A stretch of DNA of 64,000 nt, taken from assembly GCA_963205275.1 (NCBI GenBank), contig CAUJIH010000093.1, positions 89,914 to 153,913 on the forward strand. The letters are read 5' to 3'. The stretch's first letter is position 1; each line of letters starts with the position of its first letter. Shown here piece by piece: positions 32,681 through 42,196 of the stretch. Source of the stretch: Verrucomicrobiota bacterium (GTDB lineage Bacteria > Verrucomicrobiota > Verrucomicrobiia > Verrucomicrobiales > DEV007). The translations under genes were made by a program, and so were the position numbers. The notes below the pieces were generated by a model. It made no database searches and had not been told where the DNA came from. It saw only the letters and a list, made by a program, of their open reading frames with translations.

Positions 32681-35600
32681 ATGTCACTGAGGGCCTTTCT
32701 TCGCATGATCCCACGATTTTGTCTATCGGCTGCGGCCTTATTATTGCTCGCTTGTTTCCGGTGGTCTGTTAGCGCTGATGCCGACTCTCCGTCTTGGGAC
32801 AGCAGGCGGCTCGACACGGAGTTCCGCGCAGAGGGCGTCGGAGTCGGCGATTTGAATGGCGATGGAGTGCTAGACTTGGCTTATGGACCGTTTTGGCTGG
32901 CTGGTCCTGATTTTGATCGCCCGATTCGCTTCGCCGAGGGTGATCCTTTTGTGCCGGAAAAGGGGTATTCGGATAACTTTTTCAGCTTTATTCAGGACTT
33001 TAATGGCGATGGGCTGGCGGACATCCTAGTGCTGGGATTTCCCGGAAAAGAGGCTCGACTTTATCTGAATCCCGGGAACCCCGGCTCTCACAAGGGACTG
33101 TGGACGATGCACCTCATCGCTGATCAGATCAGCAATGAATCACCGGCTCTGATTGATCTCATTCCCGGTGGATTGCCCGAGATTGTCTGCTCGCGAGAGA
33201 AAGCCTATGGCTACTATGAGGCGACGGAGGATGTGACGAAACCATGGATCTGGCATTCTGTCTCAGAGACGGGCGACGCAGCAAAACCCTTCGGTCACGG
33301 TCTCGGGGTGGGGGACCTCGACGGAGATGGACGGCTGGACGTGATCGAGAAAGACTTCTGGTATCGCCAGCCTGATTCTTTGGAGAAAGCTCTTCAGGGC
33401 ATCTGGGAAAAGCAGCGCTGGAGTCCAGAATCCTACGGTGGCGGGGGAGCTCAGATTCTCGTGCACGATTTTGATGGTGACGGTGATGCCGATATCGTCA
33501 CCTCGTATAACGCCCACGGCTATGGACTGGGATGGTTCGAGCAGTATGAACTAGGAGGGTTTCGCCGACACAACCTGCTCGGAGAGTCGTCGACGCAAGA
33601 TGAATACGGAGTCGCATTCTCTCAGCTTCACGCCTTGGTTCTATGCGACATCGATGGCGATGGACGCATGGATTTTGTCACGGGAAAGCGTCATTACGCT
33701 CATCAGGGTAAGGATGTGGGTGGACTGCAGGATCCTGTGCTCTACTGGTTCCGCAATACGAGGGAAGCAGACGGACGGATGAATTTCGTCCCTTATCTGG
33801 TTAGCCATGGTGCAGGAGCGGGCGTGGAATTGAAAATAGCCGATCTCGATGGCGATGGTCGTCTTGACGTGGTGAGCGGTAGCAAGCAGGGCCTGTCTAT
33901 CCATCTCCAGCGCGATGCACTCTCTGGGATCGCCGAACGCTGGGCCGTTCCGGGTGGTCGTCCGCAGGATGGATACGGATCGGGGTTGTCTCCTGAGCAA
34001 GCTCTCGCACGCATGGAGGTGCCGAAGGGCTTTTCTGTCGATCTCATCGCCGCCGAGCCTGATCTGGTGCAGCCCATCGCGATGAACTTCGACTCGCGCG
34101 GTCGACTCTGGGTGGTGGAGGGTGTTACCTATCCGCAGCGGGCTGCTGAAGGCGAAGGAAAGGATCGCATTCTAATCTTCGAAGACGTCGATGGTGATGG
34201 GCGCTTTGAGAAGAGAAAGGTCTTCGCCGAGCATCTGAACCTCGTCAGTGGAATCGCGGTCGGATTCGGTGGAGTCTATGTGGGAGCCGCTCCTTACTTA
34301 CACTTTTATCCTGATAAAAATCAGGATGATATTCCCGATGGAGAACCGGAGGTATTGCTCGACGGGTGGAGTTATCCCGATACGCATGAGACACTGAACT
34401 CCTTCACATGGGGGCCGGATGGTTGGCTCTATGGCTGTCATGGTGTCTTTAACCAATCGAAAGTCGGCGCGCCTGGCACGCCCGAGGATGCTAGGGCTCC
34501 GATCAATGCGGGACTGTGGCGTTTTCATCCCGTAATGCGACAGTTCGAAGTGTATGCAGAAGGCACCAGCAATCCTTGGGGAGTCGATTTCGATGCGCAC
34601 GGTGACTTTTTTGTCTCGGCTTGTGTGATTCCACACTTTTATCATCTGTCTCAGGGAGGGCGCTACCAACGACAGGCTGGTCCCCACTTCAATCCCTGGA
34701 CCTTCGACGACATCAAGACCGTCGCCGACCACCTCCATTACGCCGGGAAAGCCAGCGAGCATGCCTTCTGGGGAAAGAACAAGATCACCCGGCCCGCCGC
34801 ACCAAATGACACCTCGGCTCTCGGTGGAGGGCATGCCCACTGCGGACTGGTGATTTACCAGGCAGACCAGTTCCCCAAGGCGTATCGCGGTGACGCTTTT
34901 TTTCATAACCTCCACGGGCATCGCGTGGTGCGCGAAGCGATCGAGGGCGATGGATCGGGACACATCGCCCGACATCGCCCAGACTTCCTCCTCGCCAATC
35001 ATCACGATCACATCGGAGTCGCTCTACAGCAGGGACCGGACGGTGCTCTGTATCTCTCGGATTGGACCGATCCGCAGACCTGCCATCATCGCGATGTGGA
35101 AATTTGGAACCGATCGAACGGACGCATTTACCGGGTGCGTTATGGTGAGGCATTGACGAGTAAGATCGATCTACCTTCACGCTCGGATACCGAGCTCGTC
35201 GCCCTACTCGATCACACGAATTCCTTCCATGCCCGCCATGCTCAGCGACTGTTGCAAGAGCGGGCGACGACCGGGCAACTCAATCGTGAGGCTGTGAAGC
35301 AAGCACTGTCCGAATTCGAAACTTCTCACAAGAGCGACTCGGTGTTACGACTGCGGGCGCTCTGGACGCGCCACGTCGCAGGGCTGCTCGACGAATCGGC
35401 ACTTCGCGCTCGATTGGACGATTCTGCCGAGGAAATTCGAGGCTGGGCAATCACCCTTCTAGGCGAGTCGAAATCCGCTCTCGCGGATGCAACTTTAGCG
35501 CGACTGATCGACATGGCCGATCCGGATCAGGGAGATCGCTCTCTCTTTGTTCGGCGTCATCTCGCGTCTCTGCTTCAGCGCATTCCGCTCGATCAGCGCT

Positions 35601-37402
35601 GGGATATCGCGACGGGGCTGATCACACATCCTCTCAGCCTGAACGACCGCAACATCCCCTTGCTGTGCTGGTATGGCATCGAGCCACTCGTGGAAAGCAA
35701 TCCCTCCCGTGCTCTCGATATGAGCATTCGCACCTCTTGGCCGATGATGAAGGACTTCCTGATTCGCCGTGCGGCTGGCTTCGACGCAGGACGCGAAGCA
35801 CTGCTCACTTCTCTGATGAAGGTAGGACGCCCCGACGAATTTCTCTCCCGTTTGACTCCTGTCCTGAATGCTCTCAGTCAACTGCCCCCAATGAAGGCTC
35901 CCGCTGGCTGGGCAGCACTCAAGAAGCGAGGAAAGGAATTGGCGAAAGACTCGAAAGCCGTTGCAGATGCTCTGGCCCGGCTGGGCAGTCGCTTTGGCGA
36001 TCCCGAATATTTCGATGTCTGGCGAGCAGTCGCACGGGACGCAAAGGTCGAACTCACTGCACGGACGGAGGCTCTGCAGCTTCTCAGTTCCTCTGGGGAT
36101 CCTCAGCTTGGCGACTTGGCTCGCGCTCTGCTCGCTGAACCGAAAATGCGTCCTTCCGCCGTGATTGCCCTTCGAGCTTTCCCCAGCCGAGAGACGGCAG
36201 AAGCCTTGGTGCCATTGATCACCGACTTTCCAGCCGGTTTACGCAATGATGCGATCAATCTCCTCGCAGTAAAGCCGGAATCCGCGTTGATTCTGCTCCA
36301 GGCGATTGATCAGAAAAAGATCGCTTCTTCTCTCGTTGCTCCGGCTCTATTGGACCAGTTCGGTCGATTTAAGGTTCAGGAAATCGACGAGATCATTGCT
36401 CGGAACTGGGTGCGAGGCGGACAAGAAATAGCCCCTGAAAAGCTCGCTGAATCGGTCAACGCATGGAAGAAGAAACTCGAACCTCTTCTCTCTCGCGCAG
36501 ACGCTTCTCAGGGAAGGAGGCTTTTCGCTACTACCTGCGGCATTTGTCACACTCTCTATGGCGAGGGAATCGCCTTGGGACCAGATCTCACTGGCTCCAA
36601 TCGTAGCGATCTAGGCTATCTGTTGGAAAACGTGCTCGCCCCGAGCGCTGTGGTCGGAAAAGATTATCTCCTGCACATCTTCACCCTGCGCGACGGCACT
36701 ACGCTCAGTGGCATCTTGCGCAGTCAGAACGACGATTTTGCCAAACTCGTCATGCCTGGCGGATCGGTCGTCGATGTGAAACTCGCCGACGTGGTGAAGC
36801 ATGAGGAACTGCCGCAGTCATTGATGCCGGTGGGACTCTTCGATGCTCTTCCTATCCAGGATGTGGCGCATCTTGTGAAATATCTTTCGGGCACGGCGCA
36901 GGTTTCGCTGCTAGGAGAGACGACGAATGCCTTATCCACACCACCGTGCCCCGCTGGCGCTCAGCGCTTCGAAGGTGAGAAACTCGTGGAAATGGCGAAA
37001 TCTCAGCGGGGGAGTGTCCGTCCCCAAGGAATGAAAGGATTCGGCACTGGATGGTCAGGCGATGCTCAGCTCTGGTGGACAGGCGGAGAGCCGGGTGACG
37101 TACTTTCCATTCGAATCAAGGGACTGAAACCCGGCACGCACGATGTCACCCTCTATCCGACGACGGCTAAGGATTACGCCCTTATTCGAGTTTCGATTAA
37201 CGGCCAACTCCAAGAGGCTGATCTGTACAGCCAGCACGTCCTTTTGGGGCAGCCGATGCGCTTCGAGAAAGTGAATATCAGCCCTACGGAGCCTCTGCAG
37301 ATCGACGTCCACCTCGTCGGGAAAAACGATGATGCCGTGCCAAGATACATGTTCGGCCTAGATTGCGTCGATGTGATTCCAAGAAAGTCAGGTGCTAAGT
37401 AA
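32681..37402 (+). CDS. PVC-type haem-binding dehydrogenase with VCBS repeats
   Basis: This 1573-residue secreted protein has an N-terminal signal region (to about 30). Repeated DxDGDG calcium-binding VCBS/FG-GAP units follow (DLNGDGVLDLAYG, DLDGDGRLDVIEKD, DFDGDGDADIVTS, DLDGDGRLDVVSG; to about 420). Next come a PVC dehydrogenase beta-propeller (GFSVDLIAAEPDLVQP through about 850), HEAT-like helices (about 860-1250), a single cytochrome c site CGICH (1286-1290) and a C-terminal sandwich-like domain (about 1400-1573). It probably oxidises a carbohydrate-related substrate in the periplasm and passes electrons to the haem. An alternative start is the ATG at 32705, which gives a cleaner signal peptide. 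Confidence 0.85.
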   Translation: MSLRAFLRMIPRFCLSAAALLLLACFRWSVSADADSPSWDSRRLDTEFRAEGVGVGDLNGDGVLDLAYGPFWLAGPDFDRPIRFAEGDPFVPEKGYSDNFFSFIQDFNGDGLADILVLGFPGKEARLYLNPGNPGSHKGLWTMHLIADQISNESPALIDLIPGGLPEIVCSREKAYGYYEATEDVTKPWIWHSVSETGDAAKPFGHGLGVGDLDGDGRLDVIEKDFWYRQPDSLEKALQGIWEKQRWSPESYGGGGAQILVHDFDGDGDADIVTSYNAHGYGLGWFEQYELGGFRRHNLLGESSTQDEYGVAFSQLHALVLCDIDGDGRMDFVTGKRHYAHQGKDVGGLQDPVLYWFRNTREADGRMNFVPYLVSHGAGAGVELKIADLDGDGRLDVVSGSKQGLSIHLQRDALSGIAERWAVPGGRPQDGYGSGLSPEQALARMEVPKGFSVDLIAAEPDLVQPIAMNFDSRGRLWVVEGVTYPQRAAEGEGKDRILIFEDVDGDGRFEKRKVFAEHLNLVSGIAVGFGGVYVGAAPYLHFYPDKNQDDIPDGEPEVLLDGWSYPDTHETLNSFTWGPDGWLYGCHGVFNQSKVGAPGTPEDARAPINAGLWRFHPVMRQFEVYAEGTSNPWGVDFDAHGDFFVSACVIPHFYHLSQGGRYQRQAGPHFNPWTFDDIKTVADHLHYAGKASEHAFWGKNKITRPAAPNDTSALGGGHAHCGLVIYQADQFPKAYRGDAFFHNLHGHRVVREAIEGDGSGHIARHRPDFLLANHHDHIGVALQQGPDGALYLSDWTDPQTCHHRDVEIWNRSNGRIYRVRYGEALTSKIDLPSRSDTELVALLDHTNSFHARHAQRLLQERATTGQLNREAVKQALSEFETSHKSDSVLRLRALWTRHVAGLLDESALRARLDDSAEEIRGWAITLLGESKSALADATLARLIDMADPDQGDRSLFVRRHLASLLQRIPLDQRWDIATGLITHPLSLNDRNIPLLCWYGIEPLVESNPSRALDMSIRTSWPMMKDFLIRRAAGFDAGREALLTSLMKVGRPDEFLSRLTPVLNALSQLPPMKAPAGWAALKKRGKELAKDSKAVADALARLGSRFGDPEYFDVWRAVARDAKVELTARTEALQLLSSSGDPQLGDLARALLAEPKMRPSAVIALRAFPSRETAEALVPLITDFPAGLRNDAINLLAVKPESALILLQAIDQKKIASSLVAPALLDQFGRFKVQEIDEIIARNWVRGGQEIAPEKLAESVNAWKKKLEPLLSRADASQGRRLFATTCGICHTLYGEGIALGPDLTGSNRSDLGYLLENVLAPSAVVGKDYLLHIFTLRDGTTLSGILRSQNDDFAKLVMPGGSVVDVKLADVVKHEELPQSLMPVGLFDALPIQDVAHLVKYLSGTAQVSLLGETTNALSTPPCPAGAQRFEGEKLVEMAKSQRGSVRPQGMKGFGTGWSGDAQLWWTGGEPGDVLSIRIKGLKPGTHDVTLYPTTAKDYALIRVSINGQLQEADLYSQHVLLGQPMRFEKVNISPTEPLQIDVHLVGKNDDAVPRYMFGLDCVDVIPRKSGAK

Positions 37403-37483
37403 GGAACATTTGGAGAAAAGAACGACTTGCCAAGGCACGCTAATAAGTCCTCGCATCAAGTGGATGACACCCTTACACTGCCG

Positions 37484-38473
37484 ATGATGACAAAGTCTGC
37501 GATACTCGATTTGGTAAGGGTGAAAGACGGCCTGAAACCGGAACAATCACTGCACGAATCATTGGAGCTCGCTCAGCATGCGGAAGGCTGGGGCTATGAG
37601 CGATTCTGGGTGGCGGAGCATCATAATTTTCCCAGTATCGCCAGCGCGGCTACGTCTGTGGTGGCCGGATATCTGGCTGCTGGTACAAAGACGATCCGGG
37701 TGGGAGCGGGAGGCGTCATGCTACCGAATCACTCTCCTCTGGTGGTAGCGGAACAGTTCGGCACTCTCGCGAGATTGTATCCAGGCCGGATTGATTTGGG
37801 TCTGGGACGGGCACCGGGAACTGATGCTCAAACACTGCGGGCACTGCGGCGTGCGCCCGGTGCGCCAGATCGCTTTTCGCAAGATGTGAACGAGTTGCAG
37901 CAGTATTTTTCATCGGAAGCGGCCAGTCAGCCCGTCCAGGCGGTTCCGGCTGCCGGGACGGAAGTGCCGATTTGGATTCTCGGCTCTAGCTTGTTCGGGG
38001 CCGATCTAGCTGCAGAACTCGGCTTACCCTATGGATTCGCCTCCCATTTCGCACCTCGCAGTCTGATGGAGGCGCTGGACGTATATCGCAGCAGTTTTCG
38101 TCCCTCCGCGAGATACTCGAAGCCCTATGTGATGGTGGGTGCGAATATCATTGTCGCCGAGACAGACGAGGAAGCTGAGTTCCTAGCGACCAGTCAGGAA
38201 ATGGCCTTCACAGATCTAGTGCGTGGGATCCGTCAATTGTTGCGACCACCGATTCAGGATATCAATACTTATTGGTCAGCAGAGGAAAGACTGCACGTGC
38301 AGGGGATGCTCGCGATTTCCTTTGTGGGATCGAAAGAGACGGTGAAATACCAGCTTTCTCACTTTTTAGGAGAAACGGAAGCGGATGAGGTGATTTTTGT
38401 CTCGGACATTTATGATTTCCCGAAGCGTCTGCGCTCGTATGAGCTGGCGATGGAATGTATGAAAGAACTGTGA
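37484..38473 (+). CDS. LLM-class flavin-dependent oxidoreductase (luciferase-like)
   Basis: The 329-residue protein starts MMTKSAILDLVRVKDG and has the luciferase-family markers ERFWVAEHHNFPSIASAA and IRVGAGGVMLPNHSPL, and GRIDLGLGRAPGTD. This group of group-1 LLM enzymes uses FMNH2 to oxidise small organic substrates; most are uncharacterised. I chose ATG 37484 because the longer in-frame start is a TTG (37427) with no family similarity. It lies 82 bases after the long cytochrome gene and may share its transcript. Confidence 0.88.
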   Translation: MMTKSAILDLVRVKDGLKPEQSLHESLELAQHAEGWGYERFWVAEHHNFPSIASAATSVVAGYLAAGTKTIRVGAGGVMLPNHSPLVVAEQFGTLARLYPGRIDLGLGRAPGTDAQTLRALRRAPGAPDRFSQDVNELQQYFSSEAASQPVQAVPAAGTEVPIWILGSSLFGADLAAELGLPYGFASHFAPRSLMEALDVYRSSFRPSARYSKPYVMVGANIIVAETDEEAEFLATSQEMAFTDLVRGIRQLLRPPIQDINTYWSAEERLHVQGMLAISFVGSKETVKYQLSHFLGETEADEVIFVSDIYDFPKRLRSYELAMECMKEL

Positions 38474-38579
38474 AAGCGGGAACTACGTCTCTAGAGCGTC
38501 ATTGAAAATCGATACTTTTGGCGTTTGCGAAGTAGAGAATTTCCGGCACTTTGACTATTAAACCTGATCTGACTTCTCT

Positions 38580-38957
38580 GTGACTGATTCCCTCACTCTG
38601 GCAAAAACCTGTGCTGCGATTGCTAACGATATCCATGCTGAAGATATCATGGTGCTGGATATGCGTGAGTTGATCACCTTGACGGATTATTTTGTGATCT
38701 GCACCGCGACTTCCGTGCCGCACCTCAAGGCTGTCGCGAGAGACCTGCGTCATAAAACAGAGGAGGCTCTCGGAGAGGTGCCTCGATCCACCGACGGCGA
38801 TGCGAGCAGTCTCTGGATGGTAATCGACTATGTGGATGTGATCGTGCATATCTTTCACAATCAGCTTCGCGAAGTATACTCTCTGGAAAATCTGTGGGCG
38901 GATGCTCCTCGGGTTGATCTCGAATTTCTCCCCGAGACAGCGGCGGGTTCTGTCTGA
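38580..38957 (+). CDS. rsfS: Ribosome silencing factor RsfS
   Basis: The 125-residue protein matches RsfS (YbeB/DUF143) throughout: AEDIMVLDMRELITLTDYFVI, then DASSLWMVIDYVDVIVHIF and REVYSLENLWADAP. It binds uL14 on the 50S subunit and blocks subunit joining in poor conditions. The start is GTG at 38580. It is followed 84 bases later by cinA on the same strand. Confidence 0.93.
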   Translation: MTDSLTLAKTCAAIANDIHAEDIMVLDMRELITLTDYFVICTATSVPHLKAVARDLRHKTEEALGEVPRSTDGDASSLWMVIDYVDVIVHIFHNQLREVYSLENLWADAPRVDLEFLPETAAGSV

Positions 38958-39041
38958 ACGAAGGTGCCTCTCTCGCATCGAGTAGAGTGCGGAAATTCTC
39001 CCTTTCGCTCTCGTTCATCTCCTTTTTTCTTTTTTTCAATC

Positions 39042-40292
39042 ATGCGTATCGAACTGATCACCACCGGCACGGAGTTGCTATTGGGAAAGGTGGTCAATAC
39101 GCACGCGGCCTTTTTGGGGCGTGAGCTTTTCAAATTGGGCTTGCGAATCCAGCGTCAGAGCACAGTGCCTGATGGGCTGGAAATCCGCGTGGCGCTGGAG
39201 GAAGCCGTTCACCGCAGTGATCTCGTTTTGGTTACTGGAGGTCTCGGTCCGACGAGCGATGACGTGACTCGCGAGGTAGTCGCGGAAATGCTAGGGCGGA
39301 CTTTAAGCCCAGATCCGAGAATTCTGGAGTTGATTCATCGCATGTTTCGTGAACGAGGACTTCCTCAGAATGCGGCGAATGACAGGCAGGCAATGGTACC
39401 GCAGGGAGCGATAGTGCTTGAAAATCACTTCGGTACGGCACCGGGTTTGTATCTGCCTGCCGATACCGCTGCAGGAACGCCTCATCTGATTTTGCTGCCG
39501 GGACCTCCGAGAGAGCTAGAGCCAATGTTCGTCGAAGTCGTGATTCCCGTTCTGGAGAGAATTCTCGCTCAGGCGCACGAGTCCCGACCGTTCTGGAGGA
39601 ACTTTCGCATCTTTGGGGTAGGGGAGTCGAACTTGGCGTCCATCCTCGATCCTTTGCTCTCCGGAGTGAGCGGACTCGAGCTGGGATACTGCGCAAGGCT
39701 TGGTGAAGTAGATCTGCGCCTCGTCGGCGAACCAGATTCGGTAGAGGCGTTCTCTGCCGTAGTCCGACGGGAGTTCTACTCGAAAATCGTGGTGGAGAGT
39801 GAGGATTCGATTCAGCAGGTGGTGGTGGAGCTTCTCAAGGAAGCGGGGAAGATGGTTTCGACGGCGGAGAGCTGTACGGGCGGATTGATCGCCAGCACGA
39901 TCACCGATGTGCCGGGATCGAGCTCAGTTTTCCACCGTGGCTATGTCGTCTATGCGAACGAAGCCAAGGCAGATCTACTCGGAGTCTCGCGAGATCTGCT
40001 TGATACGGTAGGCGCCGTGAGTGATGAGGTGGTGCGTGCGATGGCCGAAGGCTGTTTGGAGCGCAGCAGAGCGGACTATGCCATCGCGGTGAGCGGGATC
40101 GCCGGCCCTGGCGGTGGATCGGTGGAAAAGCCTGTGGGGACGGTGTACGTGGCACTCGCCTCGCGTGGATCAGAGACTCATTCGGGACGTCATTATTTCC
40201 CAATAGACCGCATCAGCTTTAAACAGCGTGTTGTTCGACTCAGCTTGGACCTACTCCGAAGGCGCCTGCGAGGACTCCCGCTGGATAGTTGA
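39042..40292 (+). CDS. cinA: CinA-like competence/damage protein (NMN deamidase / MoCF domain)
   Basis: The 416-residue protein has the N-terminal MoCF-type domain (MRIELITTGTELLLGKVVNT, GGLGPTSDDVTRE, about 1-170) and the C-terminal CinA domain (STAESCTGGLIASTIT, VGAVSDEVVRAMAEG, SGIAGPGG; about 255-416). The C-terminal domain deamidates nicotinamide mononucleotide in NAD salvage; the N-terminal domain in some species hydrolyses ADP-ribose. ATG at 39042 is the family's start; the frame is open upstream but those residues are not conserved. It is the likely second gene of a two-gene unit with rsfS. Confidence 0.93.
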   Translation: MRIELITTGTELLLGKVVNTHAAFLGRELFKLGLRIQRQSTVPDGLEIRVALEEAVHRSDLVLVTGGLGPTSDDVTREVVAEMLGRTLSPDPRILELIHRMFRERGLPQNAANDRQAMVPQGAIVLENHFGTAPGLYLPADTAAGTPHLILLPGPPRELEPMFVEVVIPVLERILAQAHESRPFWRNFRIFGVGESNLASILDPLLSGVSGLELGYCARLGEVDLRLVGEPDSVEAFSAVVRREFYSKIVVESEDSIQQVVVELLKEAGKMVSTAESCTGGLIASTITDVPGSSSVFHRGYVVYANEAKADLLGVSRDLLDTVGAVSDEVVRAMAEGCLERSRADYAIAVSGIAGPGGGSVEKPVGTVYVALASRGSETHSGRHYFPIDRISFKQRVVRLSLDLLRRRLRGLPLDS

Positions 40293-40354
40293 AAGCACCC
40301 CGAACCTTCTAGTGACGCGAAGGAGAGCCTGCTGAATCCCCTCGATGTGAATCT

Positions 40355-41326
40355 CTAGTCACGTGGACGAAAAGTGGAGATCTCTGAGAGCTGTTTCCAC
40401 AGTTCCTTCTCGGCAGACGATGATTCCTCGGGAAACTCCGGACTCAGAGTGACATAGAGATCGCCGTAGTCACTTTTACCCTTCGGTAATCCTTTACCTT
40501 TCAGTCGCAGCTTCTTGCCACTTTGGCTATTCGCTTTGATCGTCAGCTTCACATCCCCATGTGGAGTATGGAGCGTGGCGGTGGTGCCGAGTACGATCTC
40601 CCAAGGAGCGAGTGGTAACTCCATCATCAGATCACTACCCTCGACAGTGAAGAGTGGGTGGCGTTCCAGACGAATTCGCAGATATAAATCCCCAGCGGGA
40701 CCTCCATTGTACCCCAGATTTCCGAGCCCTGCGCATCGAATGCGTTTCCCCTCGGAGATTCCCTTGGGAATCTTGATTCGTATGGTTTTTTCCGTGCTGC
40801 CGGATCCATCTGCATTGGGTTGGCTGAGACGTATCTGACGACTGGAACCCGTCATGATTTCTTCGATCGAGACCAGCAGATCTGCTTCATTGTCCTCTCC
40901 CGCGATGGGGCGAGTCGAACGGGCGCGATGGGCTCCTCCGCCGAACGCTCCAAAAGGATCGCCACCTCCTCCGCTGCCACCACGTCTTCCGAAAACGGAT
41001 TCAAAAAAATCGCTGAAGCCGGTGCTCCCGCCAAAGTTGAAATCAAATCCACCTGCCCCAGATCCCGGGAATCCGCCTCCTCCGAATCCTGCACCCTGTT
41101 GCCAGTCAGGGCCGAGAGTGTCGTACTTCTGTCGCTTCTCCGGATCGCCGAGTACCTCGTAGGCTTCGTTGATCGCCTTGAATGTTTCTTCTGCCTTGGG
41201 ATCGTCCTTTGCTACATCCGGATGATGCTTGCGAGCGAGTTTTTTAAAGGCCTTCTTGATGTCGTCCTGTGAAGCGTTCTTCGGAACGCCGAGAGTTTCG
41301 TAATAGTCGCGATACTTGACTGCCAT
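40355..41326 (-). CDS. CbpA-like DnaJ co-chaperone
   Basis: The 323-residue protein has an N-terminal J-domain with HHPD ([23 protein letters not shown] at the start) and a Gly/Phe-rich linker (about 75-140, with [11 protein letters not shown]). A C-terminal substrate-binding domain follows ([43 protein letters not shown]). There is no zinc-finger CxxCxGxG region, so it is a type II (CbpA-like) J protein that stimulates DnaK. It is convergent with cinA and has its own promoter region facing the DUF1287 gene. Confidence 0.9.
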   Translation of the reverse strand: MAVKYRDYYETLGVPKNASQDDIKKAFKKLARKHHPDVAKDDPKAEETFKAINEAYEVLGDPEKRQKYDTLGPDWQQGAGFGGGGFPGSGAGGFDFNFGGSTGFSDFFESVFGRRGGSGGGGDPFGAFGGGAHRARSTRPIAGEDNEADLLVSIEEIMTGSSRQIRLSQPNADGSGSTEKTIRIKIPKGISEGKRIRCAGLGNLGYNGGPAGDLYLRIRLERHPLFTVEGSDLMMELPLAPWEIVLGTTATLHTPHGDVKLTIKANSQSGKKLRLKGKGLPKGKSDYGDLYVTLSPEFPEESSSAEKELWKQLSEISTFRPRD

Positions 41327-41514
41327 GTCGAAAATTGTTGGGCAAAATTCCCTATGGGAAAGGAATCAGACGATGGCACTCTCTGCAAGTTGAATGCGGG
41401 AAGTATCAGAGAGGATTGCAATCGGGGCATCTTTTGAGAAGTCCGATTTTTCATCCTTGAAGATCGTGAAAATCTGCTGTGGACTGAAGCGCGTATAAAA
41501 GAAGTTCACAGAGT

Positions 41515-42144
41515 ATGAAGCGAATTACTCAGCCCTCGTTTTTTGCAGATGCTTTTTCCAGGCTCTTCATCCTGATTTGTATCGGCCTCTGGATCTTGAT
41601 CTCGACGACTCAAGCACAGCCCGATGCGAGTATCGTGCAGCAACTCGTCGAGGCAGCCAAGGCTCGCCTGAGTGTGACAGTTCGCTATGATCCGGCCTAT
41701 GTAGCGCTCGATTATCCGGGCGGGGATGTGCCCGCCGATACCGGGGTGTGTACGGATGAGATCATCCGGATGTATCGGGCGCTCGGGATCGACTTGCAGG
41801 AGCTAGTACACGAGGATATGAAGAAAGCCTTCAGCGCCTACCCGAAATTGTGGGGACTCAAGAGGCCGGACTCGAATATCGATCATAGACGAGTTCCGAA
41901 CCTCGAAACCTTTTTCCGACGTCATGGGGCCGAGGTTACGGGAGCGGAAAAGGGGCGATATTTGCCGGGAGATCTTGTGACTTGGGATATAAATGGAAGA
42001 GGGTTGTGGCATATTGGAATGGTAGTGGCCGAAGATACCTTCGTGCATAACATCGGCTCTGGACCGGAACTGACGAAAGGAATCACGCAGTGGAAAGTTC
42101 TCGGTCACTTTCGCTACCCTCCACGACAGAGCGAAATCAAATGA
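41515..42144 (+). CDS. DUF1287 periplasmic protein
   Basis: The 209-residue protein has a signal peptide (hydrophobic residues about 15-33, ending near TQA) and matches DUF1287: CTDEIIRMYRALGIDLQELV, a strand with RRVPNLETFFRRHGAEV, and LPGDLVTWDINGRGLWHIGMVV. The C...H...(D/N) order (Cys in CTDEI, His in LWHIG) resembles NlpC/P60-type cysteine peptidases, so a wall amidase-like activity is plausible but not proven. It stands alone between divergent and convergent neighbours. Confidence 0.85.
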   Translation: MKRITQPSFFADAFSRLFILICIGLWILISTTQAQPDASIVQQLVEAAKARLSVTVRYDPAYVALDYPGGDVPADTGVCTDEIIRMYRALGIDLQELVHEDMKKAFSAYPKLWGLKRPDSNIDHRRVPNLETFFRRHGAEVTGAEKGRYLPGDLVTWDINGRGLWHIGMVVAEDTFVHNIGSGPELTKGITQWKVLGHFRYPPRQSEIK

Positions 42145-42196
42145 AGAGGGGAGAGTCGAATACGCCTCGATTCCGATCCGGCTCCGTTCTGACTCC

